From Mesorhabditis belari (taxonomy: Eukaryota > Nematoda > Chromadorea > Rhabditida > Rhabditidae): DNA of 64,000 bases. The translations under genes were made by a program, and so were the position numbers. The stretch is from NCBI GenBank assembly GCA_958450365.1, contig CAUEEP010000743.1, forward strand, positions 7,208,501 to 7,272,500, given 5' to 3'. The notes under the pieces were generated by a model. That model was not told the origin of the DNA and did not search any database. It saw only the letters and a program-made list of their open reading frames with translations. This document shows positions 35,601-46,210 of the stretch, piece by piece (within the stretch, counting starts at the first letter, position 1; each line of letters opens with the position of its first letter).

Positions 35601-37835
35601 ATCTTTTATCTATTGACACGAAGATAGGTTTTCTTTAGCTAAGGTGTCTAAACCGCATCATCGAGTTAGCCCTTTTTGACTACCCGACTTCATACTCTCA
35701 AGAAAATCCAGGCATTAAATATTTTTAAACCCGTTTTAATGTTATTTTGCAGAAAAATAATTGGTTTTTCTAATGAAATCAACCGTAGTTTAATTGGTGC
35801 ATTTGTTGGCTTGAAACGGCAGACGAAAAGGAACGAAAAGACTTATGCATCAACCTAATAAAAGATCACAAAGTCACTTAAAATGCAACGAAATAGCCCT
35901 TTTAAAATCAGACACGGTGGAGATCAAACGCAACTTGTCGGGAAGGGCATTCCAAACTTTAGTCACACGATTTACGAAAAAAGCTCTAGAGGATTTAGAG
36001 AAAGCAGATTCGGGATGCAAGATAAAAGAGCCACGCCTAGTCGCCAAAAGCCTCGAGTCTAGTCGAAAAAGATTTTTAAAAAGAGGGTTTTGATGTTTTC
36101 CTTTTACAATTTTAAAGCACTCAACCAAATCTATGATAAGACGGAAAAATATCAATCAATAAATCAATAAAATAAAGAATTTAGATATCAATCAATAAAT
36201 CAATCAATATCAATAAATTCAGGCTTGGAAAAAAGGACGAGGAGTCTTCAAGAATCGACAAAATTTCCGAGCTCCAGCTATTATGATTATCATTTGTGAG
36301 TGCGATTTCTTGAAATTTCCAGAAATAGATCAGTTTTCTTTAAAAATCAAATATGAATTCGAATTCTTTACCATCGAAAAACTCTGATTACAAATTTTTA
36401 GCCAAATTATTCTCAAAAAAAGTACTTAAACTTGCGTATAGTGAATTTGTTAATTATTTTCATTTATTTTATTTTTGGTTAATTATTTTCATTTATTTTA
36501 TTTTTGTTAATTATTTTCATCAAATAATTCCAGGTCTTTGCTTTATGGCTCCAAATATTTATGGCCAACAAATGCTCCTTTTAGTCGATTTATTCTTGTT
36601 TTTGGTAAAAGAAAAAACCTCTTTGATTTCCATAAAAAAACACGAATTTAGGCCTCTCAATTGTTCAGCATGTTCTGGGGTGGAAGCTTCTTTGTGTTGG
36701 CCACTGATATCATTTATGTAAATCTTAAAATACTATAAATACTAGTCATAAAATGAGATTCAGTCAGTGACGACAAGAGATCGACGCGCAACAACAATTA
36801 TGTACTGTTATCTCTTTGAGCACACGATTGGTGATGGGCCTGGACCGTACATTGCTGGAGCGGTGATTGTTTTAAAACAAAAAAAAAATATGATCTTCAA
36901 CTCAAAAAAAAGCCTTTTCCTCAACGGTTTCAACCGCTGGCAAGTTGAAGACGAGGCAAAGTTGAAGATCATATTTTATGTTTCAAGTTTCAACTTATTC
37001 AACTGAAAGTTATTCAACATTTCTTTAGATAGCGGATGCTTTTCGTGGTGACAAGGAAGATCATAAGTCGGAGGTTTGGAGTCTTTTAAATGTGAGTTTT
37101 TACAGAAAATTTCTGAATTTCTGATTTATGAATTATTCAGGCTTTTCATTTCTCGATGGCTTGCGTTGTTCCAGCAATTATCTTCTCGATTTGTGTGTTT
37201 ATATTTATGAAAGACGACTATCAAAAGAATTTGGAGGATGAGGAAGCGATTGAGGGTTTGAAATTGATATTATGATAATGATAATAATAATAATAATAAT
37301 AAGAGTAAGAATAATAATAATAATATATTTCTTTTTATTACGCTTTTCATCAATTCTTTTTGTTTCTTTCGTTAAAACATAAAAAATTCATCAATTAATC
37401 TATGATTAACATCAATTAATCCATGATTAACATCAATTAATCCATGATTGACATCAATTAATCTATGATTAACATCAATTAATCCATGATTAACATCAAT
37501 TAATCCATGATTAACATCAATTAACCATCAATCAATTAACATCAATTAATCTATGATTTTCACTAAATAAAAAGGTGTTTATTGTTGAATTTCGCATCTT
37601 TTTAAGTCAATTTCAAGTTCACTTTGAAGCAAGTTCGAGAGTGAAATTTCAGAAATGAAAAGACAAGAAGCAGTGATCAATGAAAATGGCATACATAATG
37701 GCTCAATTTATAAAGAAAGGTAAACTTTAAAACTTTAAAACCCTATAAAAATTATGTAAAAAAAATTTTTGTAGAAATGGCACTACTTTTTCTATAAAAA
37801 TAAACGAGGATGATGATGTAAAAACGAAATTATGA
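32638..37835 (+). CDS. spin: Spinster-like major facilitator (lysosomal transporter)
   Basis: Predicted 514 residues in 19 exons that stay in phase: 32638-32640, 32686-32739, 32785-32869, 33450-33652, 33695-33791, 33833-33887, 33930-33992, 34047-34178, 34541-34601, 34880-34980, 35023-35098, 36223-36295, 36534-36604, 36652-36717, 36764-36862, 37029-37091, 37141-37255, 37653-37719 and 37775-37835. MFS signature GYFGDRYNRK, preceded by YADRFGIAGVLP, is diagnostic of Spinster (C. elegans spin-1 to spin-4), late-endosomal/lysosomal transporters for sphingosine-1-phosphate or lysophospholipids in other animals. Later blocks IQEPPR and HTIGDGPGPYIAG also fit. Intron 5 starts with GC. The first exon is only the ATG, the least certain part. 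Introns carry minisatellites, a palindromic MITE, a mariner MITE and a tRNA-like sequence. Confidence 0.92.
32985..33225. repeat. Minisatellite in Spinster intron 3
   Basis: About 12 units of TTCCATGTTTTTAAAGTCAA (20-21 bp) with small changes. Confidence 0.92.
34227..34496. mobile_element. Palindromic MITE family A, copy 4
   Basis: Ends TACCGTAAATACTGTAATAG and complement, with internal matches to copies 1 and 5. It lies in Spinster intron 8, after ATCTAAGTA mini-repeats. Confidence 0.88.
34745..34860 (-). repeat. Degenerate tRNA-like sequence in Spinster intron
   Basis: On minus, GGCTGACTGGCTAAGGC resembles a type II D-arm, TGACT-CTATCTT-AGTCG an anticodon arm, and GGGTTCAATCCCGCC a T-arm. 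The acceptor stem is not convincing, so I do not call a tRNA gene. Confidence 0.4.
35338..35858. mobile_element. Mariner-type MITE in Spinster intron 11
   Basis: TA-flanked, with ends TTAGGTTGATGCATAAGTCT and complement. Partial relatives occur at 14554, 61029-61135 and 63535-64000. No transposase coding seen. Confidence 0.85.
37386..37555. repeat. Minisatellite in Spinster intron 17
   Basis: About eight units of CATCAATTAATCCATGATTAA (21 bp), preceded by an AAT trinucleotide run at 37278-37325. Confidence 0.9.
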
Positions 37836-37874
37836 ATGGAAAAAGAAAAATAAAACACAACGGGTCTTTATACA

Positions 37875-38154
37875 TACCGTAAATACTGTAATAGTACCCC
37901 AGCCCCCTCGTACAGTCGCGTAGTCGCAAAGTCGCGTAGTCGTTGTTTAGTATTTCATTTTTTTCAAAGCGCCCGTACTTTCAAAAAATGCGTTTTTGGT
38001 ATCAAAAAATAGCCCTGAATTTCAGCTATTTTTTGATACCTAAACGCGCATTGTAGCATAAACCAGTGTCGAGAAAAACTCGTTCAAAGCTAGACTACGC
38101 AAGACTCCGCACCGTCATTATCGGCGGTGGAGTACTATTACAGTATTTACAGTA
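37875..38154. mobile_element. Palindromic MITE family A, copy 5
   Basis: Lies in the 370 bp between the convergent Spinster and bestrophin stop codons. The ends match copy 4, in inverse internal order. Any 3' UTR overlap of the two genes would include it. Confidence 0.88.
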
Positions 38155-38208
38155 GATATTTGTTGTCTTATCATTAATAAACTTTCTTGAGACAAAAGAA
38201 AATAAGAT

Positions 38209-41200
38209 TTATTTATCCTTTTTATCAATATCATTTTTCGAGCCTTTAAGTGAACTTAAATCAAGCAGATCTTTCTCGTTTTCCGTATTCGATTCGAGTG
38301 ATTGCAGAGATTGAAAAGCTCTCAGATTGAGAGTGCTCAAATTGATACCACTCGAATCTTTTCGAAGCTTTTCACCCTTAATCATACTATAAATTCTAGC
38401 AATTTGTCTCATCTACAAAGCTTTTAAAGTACTGCAAAGTTATTGTAGTTCATTCTTTTTGGCTCACTGCAATATCGAAACGTTTTTTCTAAACCTGTCA
38501 ACTCACTTCATTGATTGATAAAATATGATTTCCTGGATCAACGGAGATTTTTCGATTATTCTCCTCAACAAGAGTGACACCTGAAATCTTTCCCAATTAT
38601 TTTATCGTCCAGAAACCAACCGGGTAAAATAATACTGCCAAGACGGGGCAATCCTCCTTGCTCGTTCAGGGATGCACTCGATTTCTCATTTGGATTCGAT
38701 TCTCTTTCTACATTTATTCTATAATTCCCTTATTCCGCAATTATTCTAATATTCTAGAAGGGAATCGGCCTATCGATTTTCCAACCCAAAAAAATAGATA
38801 AGGGATTCGATTCGATGGATTTGATCGATTTGATTTGATCGATTTCTTTTTGATCGATTTCTTTTTGATTTGATCGGTTTGATTCGATTCGATCGATTTG
38901 TTTTGATCGATTTCTTTTTTATCGATTTCTTTTTGATCGATTTGATTTGATCGATTTGATTTGATCGATTTGTTTCGATTCGATCGATTTGTTTTGATTT
39001 GTTTCGATTTGATCGATTGGTTTTGATTTGATCGGTTTGATTCGATCGATCGATTTGTTTCGATCGATTGGTTGGTTCCATTTGATCAATTTATTTTGAT
39101 TTGATCGGTTTGTTTCGATTTGATCGATTTATTTTCGTCTATTTTCGTTCCCTTGTATTAGAATAATTACGGTAGGTTTAATTCAGATTGATAAACCAAT
39201 AACCAATTCATTCTCACAAACCTTTAGCACTTAAAGTTCTTTTAAGGTTTTTGTGATCGATTTGCGGTTCTTCTCTCTGCAAAAGTGAGCGAGAAAATCG
39301 TCGAAACCGGTTCCCAATTGAAAGATTCCCGTTGGCGCCTTCATCACCCTAAAAATTTTTCTTATCTATTTTCCCCTAATCATTTATTACTTTATTGGAT
39401 TGGAGTTTAAGTAGAGAAGCATGTGATTGAACTCGAACTTCACTAAATAGAGACTTTAAATTAAAGTTCGATTTAGCTATTTTAGCTACGGTTTAACAGA
39501 AACAATTTTCGCCATACTGCCTCGTCGTTGCTGCAAAGGAACCATTCGAATTTCACTCACTGACGAAGGAAGTCTGAATCTTAAAATAGAAAAAAAGAAG
39601 TTCAACTTTACTAACCTCAAATCAGCCATGCTTAAGCGTGGATCTTTTTGAGTTGAGAAATCAAAATCTTCCGGATACCTAAACCATTTTCTATTTTTAT
39701 CATGATTTTTTCAAACATTGGTTGCCATTCGTGATCCCAGAAAGTATCCTTTGCCAAATAGGGGGTTTTACCATAACCCTCATCTACTATTTTCAGTGAC
39801 ATCTAAAGAATGAAAAGCTTTAACAAGCGTCAATACGCTTTACCAAGTTACCGTCAGATTTCTGTCAATGAGAAGATTTGTCTCAAAGTCGTCATCATCT
39901 TCACCCCATGGATTTAACATTGCTTCACCTACCTGCAACATTTTTCAAGTTTTATTTGAACTATATGTTTAACAGACTTTCAACCAGCCCATATAAAAGA
40001 TAAATTGAAAGCTGGTCATGAAAGGGAAAACGAGATCAATCTAAAAACTTTCATTATGTCTATGCTACGTCCGAATCTGATCCGAACGTCTGAATGCGAC
40101 CAGAATGAGTGTGGTGGGATTCGGACGTCCGAAATCGACCACAAGATAATCAATGGCCGGATTCGGACGTCAGGATCGGATTCGGACGTCTGAATCCGAC
40201 CACAAGATAATCAATGGCCGGATTCGAACGTCCGAAACCGACCACAAGATAATCAATGGCCGGATTCGGACATCAGGATCGGATTCGAACGTCCGAAACT
40301 GACCACAAGATAATCAATGGCCGGATTCGGACGTCCGAAACTGACCATAAGATAATCAATGGCCGGATTCGGACGTCCAAAACCGACCACAAGATAATCA
40401 ATGACCGGATTCGGACGTTCGGATCAGATCCTGGTCGCCTGGTCGGATTCGGACGTAACATCTATAAAAAAAAGTCACATGAAAATTTTCGCTTTCTTGA
40501 ACATATTGTCGTGCCACAATGGCCACCAGAAAGTAAATATGAACTGAAATTGAATGATTTAATGATAAAATGAAACTCTAACCAGACAAGCAAACGATTG
40601 TCGGATAAACCATCGGCAAAGGACACCAATCATAGTTGCACAACCAGGCAAGTCCCGTTCGGAACTCTCTGATCGTCTGGAATTATGAAATTTCAAGGAA
40701 AATTAGAGAAATTTCTACATCAGAAACAATTTGTTGATAGTAGGCTCCCTCAATGAGACCCTCTTTCCAAGCGTTGTATGAGACAGCCCAAGCCCACTGA
40801 ATTACTGATGATGGAAGTTATCTGACCGGGAAAGGTCGACAACTTAAGATGGAATTTCAAACGAAACCTCCTATCTTGTTCAGTTTTTCACGAGCTTTCC
40901 GAATCCGTTTTTAATTTTTCCTAAATCGGCTGCAAACACAAGGAATTTGGTTTTAAACAAAAAGAAAGAAAAACAAATTTCCATTAACAAAATTTTGGTT
41001 ATAAAATAATAAAATAGTCAGATTGTTGCCGACGCGGGAATCGAACTCGGCATTATGACCTTTGTGAACGAGAGCACTACCTCTGGACCACAGCGACATG
41101 TTTTTTTTTGAGGCAAGCGATGATCCCTTACAAAGGGATAGCTTTTCGAATCTGCTTTTAGTTTTCCTAAACGCAAGGAACTTGTCTTTAAAGTTTAAAG

Positions 41201-43903
41201 CTATCTCTTTGTAGGGCTTCCTCGCTTGCCTTGAAGAGATGTCCCTGTGACCTAGAGGTAGTGAGGTAGTTCCCGAGAGGTAGTTCTGTTACAAGTCTTG
41301 CTCAAACTGCAAGATCCCAGTTCGATTCCTTTGTCGGCAAGACAAGACAAGGATTTTAGAACCAATATGTGTTTGTTCAAATGAACTTTTTTTTTCTTTA
41401 AACTTAAATTCCTTGCGTTTACAAGCCATTTAGAAAAGCTAAAAGCGGATTCGCTTGAACAAGATAGGATAGATCTCATTTAAAAATTCTACCTTTAGTT
41501 GGCTTCCCTAGTGAGTCAAACATACTTGGAAGGGAACCCAATATCTTGCATATCGATACTGGATCTCTTCAAAGACATCAAACTCGTGCTGGGTGAGAAT
41601 TCCTGGGGAAATTTCGTTGAATCTAGTCTGATCGTTTACCAGCTGCGACAAGGGTGTCCAAAGTGGGGAAACGCTTTCGACACCTCACCGAGAGATCGCG
41701 AAAAACCAAAGCCTAATTTAAAAATTGTTATATCTTGTAAATGTTATTAAAAATATTTATTTGTAAATTAGTTACCGTATTCTCTCTAATAGTAGTGCGC
41801 ACTACAATTTTTTGAACCCCCTCCTGGACCGCAATACTATTACAGGGTGCATCATAATTATTGCAACAAGATACTCAAGGCATTGCACACCAAGAAGTTT
41901 CACTGGAAGAAGATTTTTAAACAGAAATAGCTTTATTTAACAGTAACAAATAAGGAAACAAGAGATCATTCGATATGACCGCCTTTTGCCTTGATAACAG
42001 CCCTTAATCGGTTCGGATATGCCTCCACTGCGGCCCGAATGTCATCTTGAGGAGTCGCCTTCCGTCCTTTGGTCAAAGACTTCTTCAAGGTCAAAGAGCA
42101 GACATTAGCCTCTAAGATTGCCCAAATGGAAAAGTCCATCAAATTGAGATCCGGTGAGTTTGGAGGCCATTCATCCCTGGTGATCACTGAGGGAAAGTTG
42201 GCCACACACCAGTCCTGAACCGTCTTCTTCGTTTGAGCGGGAGGCAATTAGGCAAGAATAAAGAAGATAGAACGCAACACAACAGAAAAGGGGGGCAAAA
42301 AAAATAAGAAAGCTGTTTGGAAAACGGTCTTTGAACTCTTGTTGCAATAATTATGACGCACCCTGTAGAGAGTGCACTACTATTAAAGAGTTTTATCATT
42401 TACCAAAGTAAGACAGATATAAACTTTATTCCAAAAATTCTTGCAATTTTTTCACGTACTCCTTTGGCTCCTTTTGACATACAGTTGTGGGCCGGCGAGT
42501 TGACAATTTGTGTCTTGACAAACAACAAAAAGATGTTTTTGCACTTTGCACAACAATTTTAGATTTTTTAGATTTTTGCTAACTTTTTCATGTGAAGAAT
42601 AGTTAATAAATGAATAAAAAAAGCCTCACTTTTGCTTGCTTGAATAGCTTTAGAATGTCACATAAACATAAAGTCAAAAAGGTTTAGATGAAAAAGAAGC
42701 AAACAGAAATTCAAATTTTCGGGGGTGCACTACTATTTTTTCAACTTTTTTCAACTTTTTTCAACCCCCTCCTGGACCGCAATACTATTAGAGAGTGCAC
42801 TACTATTAAAGAGTGCACTACTACACTCTGTCAAAAAATTATAGACGCACCCCGTTTTTTGCTAGTTTAAAGCCGGATATAAGTGCTAGTCCAGTGAAAA
42901 GTATTTTTTAGTTTCTTTAATGTAAAAAACAACCCATGCCAAAATTTCAAGTCATTTCAATCATCCAAAGTACTTTATCGTACAAAAAACGTTTTATCAG
43001 CTGTCAAAAAATTATAGACGCAACTTAAATTTGACGATTTACTCTATTGATAATTGTTAGTTTTTCTCATTTTTTTTGCCTATTAGTTATGTTTATACTT
43101 ATAAAAAATACTTTTCACTTTTCACTAGCACTTATATCCGGCTCTAAACTAGCAAAAAACAGGGTGCGTCTATAATTTTTTGACAGAGTGAAAGAGTGCA
43201 CCTCTATTAAAGAGTGCACCTCTATTAAAGAGTGCACCTCTATTAAAGAGTGCACCTCTATTAGAGAGTGCACCTCTATTAGAGAGTGCACCTCTATTAA
43301 AGAGTGCACCTCTATTAGAGAGAATACGGTAAGTTGATTTTGTAAATTTTTTAAGTTGAACCTGTGTGACCATACAATGGCGAACGATTTGTCGTCGATA
43401 CATTCGCGCTCTCTCACTTGTACCCCTCACATATTGAGCCACGATTAAAGCTGTACTGAAAATCAACTTTATATGAAAGGCTTTCTCTTGTAAATGCAAA
43501 TGATTTACTTATCCATCCATCCAATAATATTGTATAAATATTTCCATCGAGCCATCACTGCAGCAACAAAAAAACCGAGCATCCAAGATAAGGGAAAATA
43601 TTTTAGCCGACGATCCGTATAATCAACAATTTGAGCAAACGTTCTAAAAGGTAAATTTTAAAAAAAACGATTGATTATTTTGACTTTTTCTGGTCGATAT
43701 CCATTATCCATCTATAGTAGCCGCTTAAAATAAAATAAAAACCTAGCCAAACTGCGTATTGCATCCAAATCTAAAAATCTAATTGCAAATTTGCTTATCT
43801 TTCGTCAAACCGCTTTCCAGACGGATCCGTCCCATTTAAAGATTAGCTTAATGAATGTCCACGGTCGAGAAGTGGACGCTGACAAATTGTAATTCACCGG
43901 CAT
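38209..43903 (-). CDS. best: Bestrophin chloride channel
   Basis: Predicted 522 residues, 17 exons in phase: 43811-43903, 43685-43770, 43509-43643, 43362-43455, 41640-41712, 41526-41602, 40719-40796, 40583-40676, 40479-40543, 39978-40040, 39852-39932, 39717-39802, 39616-39678, 39498-39573, 39222-39348, 38507-38580 and 38209-38412. Bestrophins form pentameric calcium-activated anion channels. Visible landmarks: [10 protein letters not shown] at the N-terminus, then [62 protein letters not shown] and the hallmark acidic cluster [10 protein letters not shown], followed by VDEGYGKTP. The C-terminus is divergent and polar, as usual. The first Met follows [10 protein letters not shown], matching the family's conserved start. 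Introns hold minisatellites, nested Tc1-type elements and tRNA-like sequences. Confidence 0.95.
38790..39130. repeat. GATCGATTTG-type low-complexity array
   Basis: Irregular tandem GATCGATTTGATTT / GATCGATTTCTTTTT units in a bestrophin intron. They create a 103-codon N/K/S-rich ORF on minus that is not a gene. Confidence 0.93.
40065..40460. repeat. Minisatellite with palindromic GGACGTCC core
   Basis: About eight units of roughly 45-65 bp built from ACCACAAGATAATCAATGGC plus CGGATTCGGACGTCCGAA. Each GGACGTCC is self-complementary. The same GACGTCCGAA motif flanks the Tc1-like remnant at 47383-48560. Confidence 0.88.
40870..41480. repeat. Inverted repeat carrying two tRNA-like sequences
   Basis: Outer arms pair (TCTTGTTCA / TGAACAAGA; CGAATCCG / CGGATTCG). 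Inside are facing tRNA-like units: minus 41030-41105 (TGGTCCAGAGGTAGTGC ... GAGTTCGATTCCCGCG) and plus 41225-41345 (GACCTAGAGGTAGTG ... CAGTTCGATTCC). Anticodon stems do not pair, so they are tRNA-derived repeats. It lies in bestrophin intron 6. Confidence 0.6.
41843..42365 (-). mobile_element. Deleted Tc1-like element with C-terminal transposase remnant
   Basis: TA-flanked, with ends CAGGGTGCATCATAATTATT and complement. On minus, 41966-42247 encodes 93 residues including [11 protein letters not shown] and [17 protein letters not shown], the third-Asp region of Tc1-like transposases. The N-terminal two thirds are missing. Confidence 0.85.
42826..43192. mobile_element. MITE with long inverted ends
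   Basis: CACTCTGTCAAAAAATTATA ... GCCGGATATAAGTGCTAG at the left and complement at the right, about 70 bases per arm. The TATAGACGCACCC motif resembles the ends of the Tc1-like element at 41843. Confidence 0.85.
43193..43322. repeat. 18 bp tandem array AGAGTGCACCTCTATTAA
   Basis: About seven nearly identical units. They create two artificial repetitive ORFs on minus (LIEVHS and FNRGAL repeats). Confidence 0.95.
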
Positions 43904-46210
43904 GTTGATTCAAAAGAAATTTGAAAAAACGAATCGATAGCCGCACACTTGTCGACTCAGTTTTTGTTGATTTATGCACGCTTAATCCGTTTTATGGTAA
44001 TCACTACTGTTTCCTTTTTTTTCCGAACAAGCTCATGGTTCTCTGAGGTTATAAAAATATATTTTCAATTGCAGAAAAGAATTTCTCATTATCTCTTCCG
44101 ATCTGCCTAGATAATTTCTTGGAGTATGGGTACCTATTCTTGGTCTCTTACCTGGTCCAGCTCTTAGCCATCCCCTGCTTTCGGGGGATGCCCACTGCTC
44201 ATCACGCGAGGGTGGCTGGACGTTGAGCAGCGCCTATGAGGGGCCTATGGGGGGCCTGGGAGTACCCAGGGAGGAGGGCGCGGTTGCCCTGCTTTGGGCC
44301 CGGCCAGCCAGTTGCCCAATTCACGGGTCCTACTCCGTGTGGTTTTTGCGCCGAAGGGTCGTCGACACGATGAAGACCAAAATGACCGGCACCCCTACAA
44401 GTTTTGCGGAAATGGGCGACGACGCGGTACGGCCCAAAATGGAGTGCCCCTTTCAGCTACGGCCAGTGTGGTCCGGACCGAACGCATTGCCTACGAGGAG
44501 AGAAAATGGCCCCTCCCACAGGAAGCCTTGCGCCAGACGGTGAGCGATTACGCGACCGCACAAAGTACACTTCACCCGTCATTTACACGAATTTCTTTTG
44601 GCCTGTAAACATTGCTCAGATGAGCGCGGTTCGTTTGTTGTATCTCCAAGCAAGATCTCTAATTTGTGCTGATCTTGAATCATTTTTCCGTATTTTGGCT
44701 ACAACTGATTATCGCGAGGGGTAAAACCCATAAGAACCTTCTCTTGAAACGGTTTAGAACACAAATAAATACTATAATGATCAAACTTGTTTCTTCTGCA
44801 AAAACAAATCCAAACCTCAACCCAGCATCTCATCAAAGATCCTGTCCTTTTTCTCATTGAAAGATATTTTGCGAAATCTATGTAAAGAAAAACTTTTTGA
44901 AGCGCTCTCTAAATATCTCCAACGAGTCATTGAGAGTAAAAGATGTGAAGTGAAGATGAAAACGGGAAAATGAGGATCGGATGTCAAATGAAGAGAAGAG
45001 AAGAGAAGTCTTGTATATTTGTTCACTTTACTTGCCTTTTTTTTCAGGCTATGTCACTCGTATGAGTTTCATAATAGGTGTTCTTTTGAAAGAAAGTATG
45101 AGAAGAAATAGTTTTCTTATTAATTAGAAAAAAGTTTTGTTAAAACATTCAAATCGAGGGGAAAAAGAGGTAAGTGAAGTAATTAAAGCTTGCTAAAAAT
45201 ACTCAGAAGATAGAAGAAAATAGAAGTTAATTAAAACTGAAAAACGTATTGAGAAAGGATGAGAAAGATGAGTGGATGAGAAAGATCTTTGACTTGGAGG
45301 GCCTATTCTTCTTCAGGGATTCATTCACCTTTCCCAACTGTTCACTGTATTTGATTGCAATAATGATCGTCATTAACGACATTAACGGCCCATTTTACAG
45401 GAAATTTGCGGATTCCTCTTTCGTAGTAGGATTTTGGTTTGTGTGTGAGACAAGTGTGAAACAAGTGTGAGACTCAAAAATGGAGGACTGGATATGTCAT
45501 GTCCCAGTTTGAGCACTTTCTTCAAAAGAAACTCATTTTGGTGTCAATGGAAAAGTTGTAGAGAATCAAAAATTAGGCTTATCGCCAAATTTCCAAAAAG
45601 ATACACTTAGTAGTTTCGCTTAAAGTGCAAGTTTTGAGAAAGTTTCGTAAATTTGTCATTTCTTGAAAACCAGTTTCTGAATCGTTCTGAAAATTTGGAT
45701 ATAAGCTTGATTTTTGATTCTCTACAACTTTTCCATTGGCACCAAAATGGGTTTCTTTTGAAGAAAGTGCTCAAACTGTCACATATGAAAATAGCCCGCA
45801 GTTTTCAATTCACCAACCCAATATATTACAAAGCTAAAAACTTATAGTTTCCATATGGTAAAATTTAGCTTTGGCTGAATGAATTTCTCTAAGAATTTAG
45901 CTATATACCTAACTTTTTATGCTCTATCTTTTTTCTCTAGACACAAAGATAGGTTTCCTTTATGCTAAAATCTCTAAATCGTTTCATCGAAACGTCTCGA
46001 CGATCAATATGAAAGGGGTGGACCCTTTGACGACTCTCGAATAGACACACAACATTGGGACCTCACTCTGTGAGAAACTCAATGCTGAAGCAAAAAAAGA
46101 GAGACGATGAATGTCTCATTGAACTCTTTTTCATCATTTCCCTCCACTTCATCGAAACAACGAATTCCATCATTCTCTTACAATCATTTCTATTTTTCCC
46201 TTCACTTCGC
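43904..46210. other. Intergenic: bestrophin promoter, GC-rich island, mariner remnant
   Basis: 44040-44110 (TATAAAAATATATTTTCAAT, TTTCTCATTATCTCT) is similar to the collagen upstream region at 52265-52340. 44150-44620 is a GC-rich island described separately. About 45480-45821 is a family D mariner MITE, oriented opposite to 30013-30544. No supported gene; the long ORFs here are in the GC-rich island. Confidence 0.5.
44150..44620. other. GC-rich island of unknown origin
   Basis: About 470 bases with much higher GC than any neighbour. All three plus frames are open for roughly 100 codons, which is expected from high GC and gives no evidence for one of them. Several strong hairpins are possible (CCCCTGCTTTCGGGG; GGCCTGGGAGTACCCAGG). 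No recognisable protein motif. It could be a structured RNA gene, a retroelement 5' part or horizontally acquired DNA; undecided. Confidence 0.35.

Larger units (their letters stand above)
41774..43330. mobile_element. Composite nested element with ACCGTATTCTCTCTAATAG ends
   Basis: TACCGTATTCTCTCTAATAG at the left faces ATTAGAGAGAATACGGTA at the right. Two Tc1-type elements (41843-42365 and 42826-43192) lie inside, and the right side is expanded into an 18 bp tandem array. It is located in bestrophin intron 4. Small pieces recur at 51965-52015 and 52175-52205. Confidence 0.75.

Noticed and set aside
38770..39081. Q/N/S/K-rich 103-codon ORF on minus, prion-like in look
   Set aside because: It is produced by the GATCGATTTG low-complexity array inside a bestrophin intron.
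40065..43330. Regularly spaced repeats that could be read as a CRISPR array
   Set aside because: The units are direct minisatellites without unique spacers, inside introns of a eukaryotic gene.
43115..43499. Repetitive ORFs (LIEVHS and FNRGAL repeats) on minus
   Set aside because: They are generated by the 18 bp tandem array; the flanking real coding part belongs to bestrophin exon 4.
44236..44266. Resemblance to the 3' part of 5S rRNA
   Set aside because: Only about 14 bases match and the upstream 5S regions are absent.
44223..44724. Three overlapping open frames of about 105 codons
   Set aside because: High GC alone removes stops. No frame shows a motif, a start context or splice sites.
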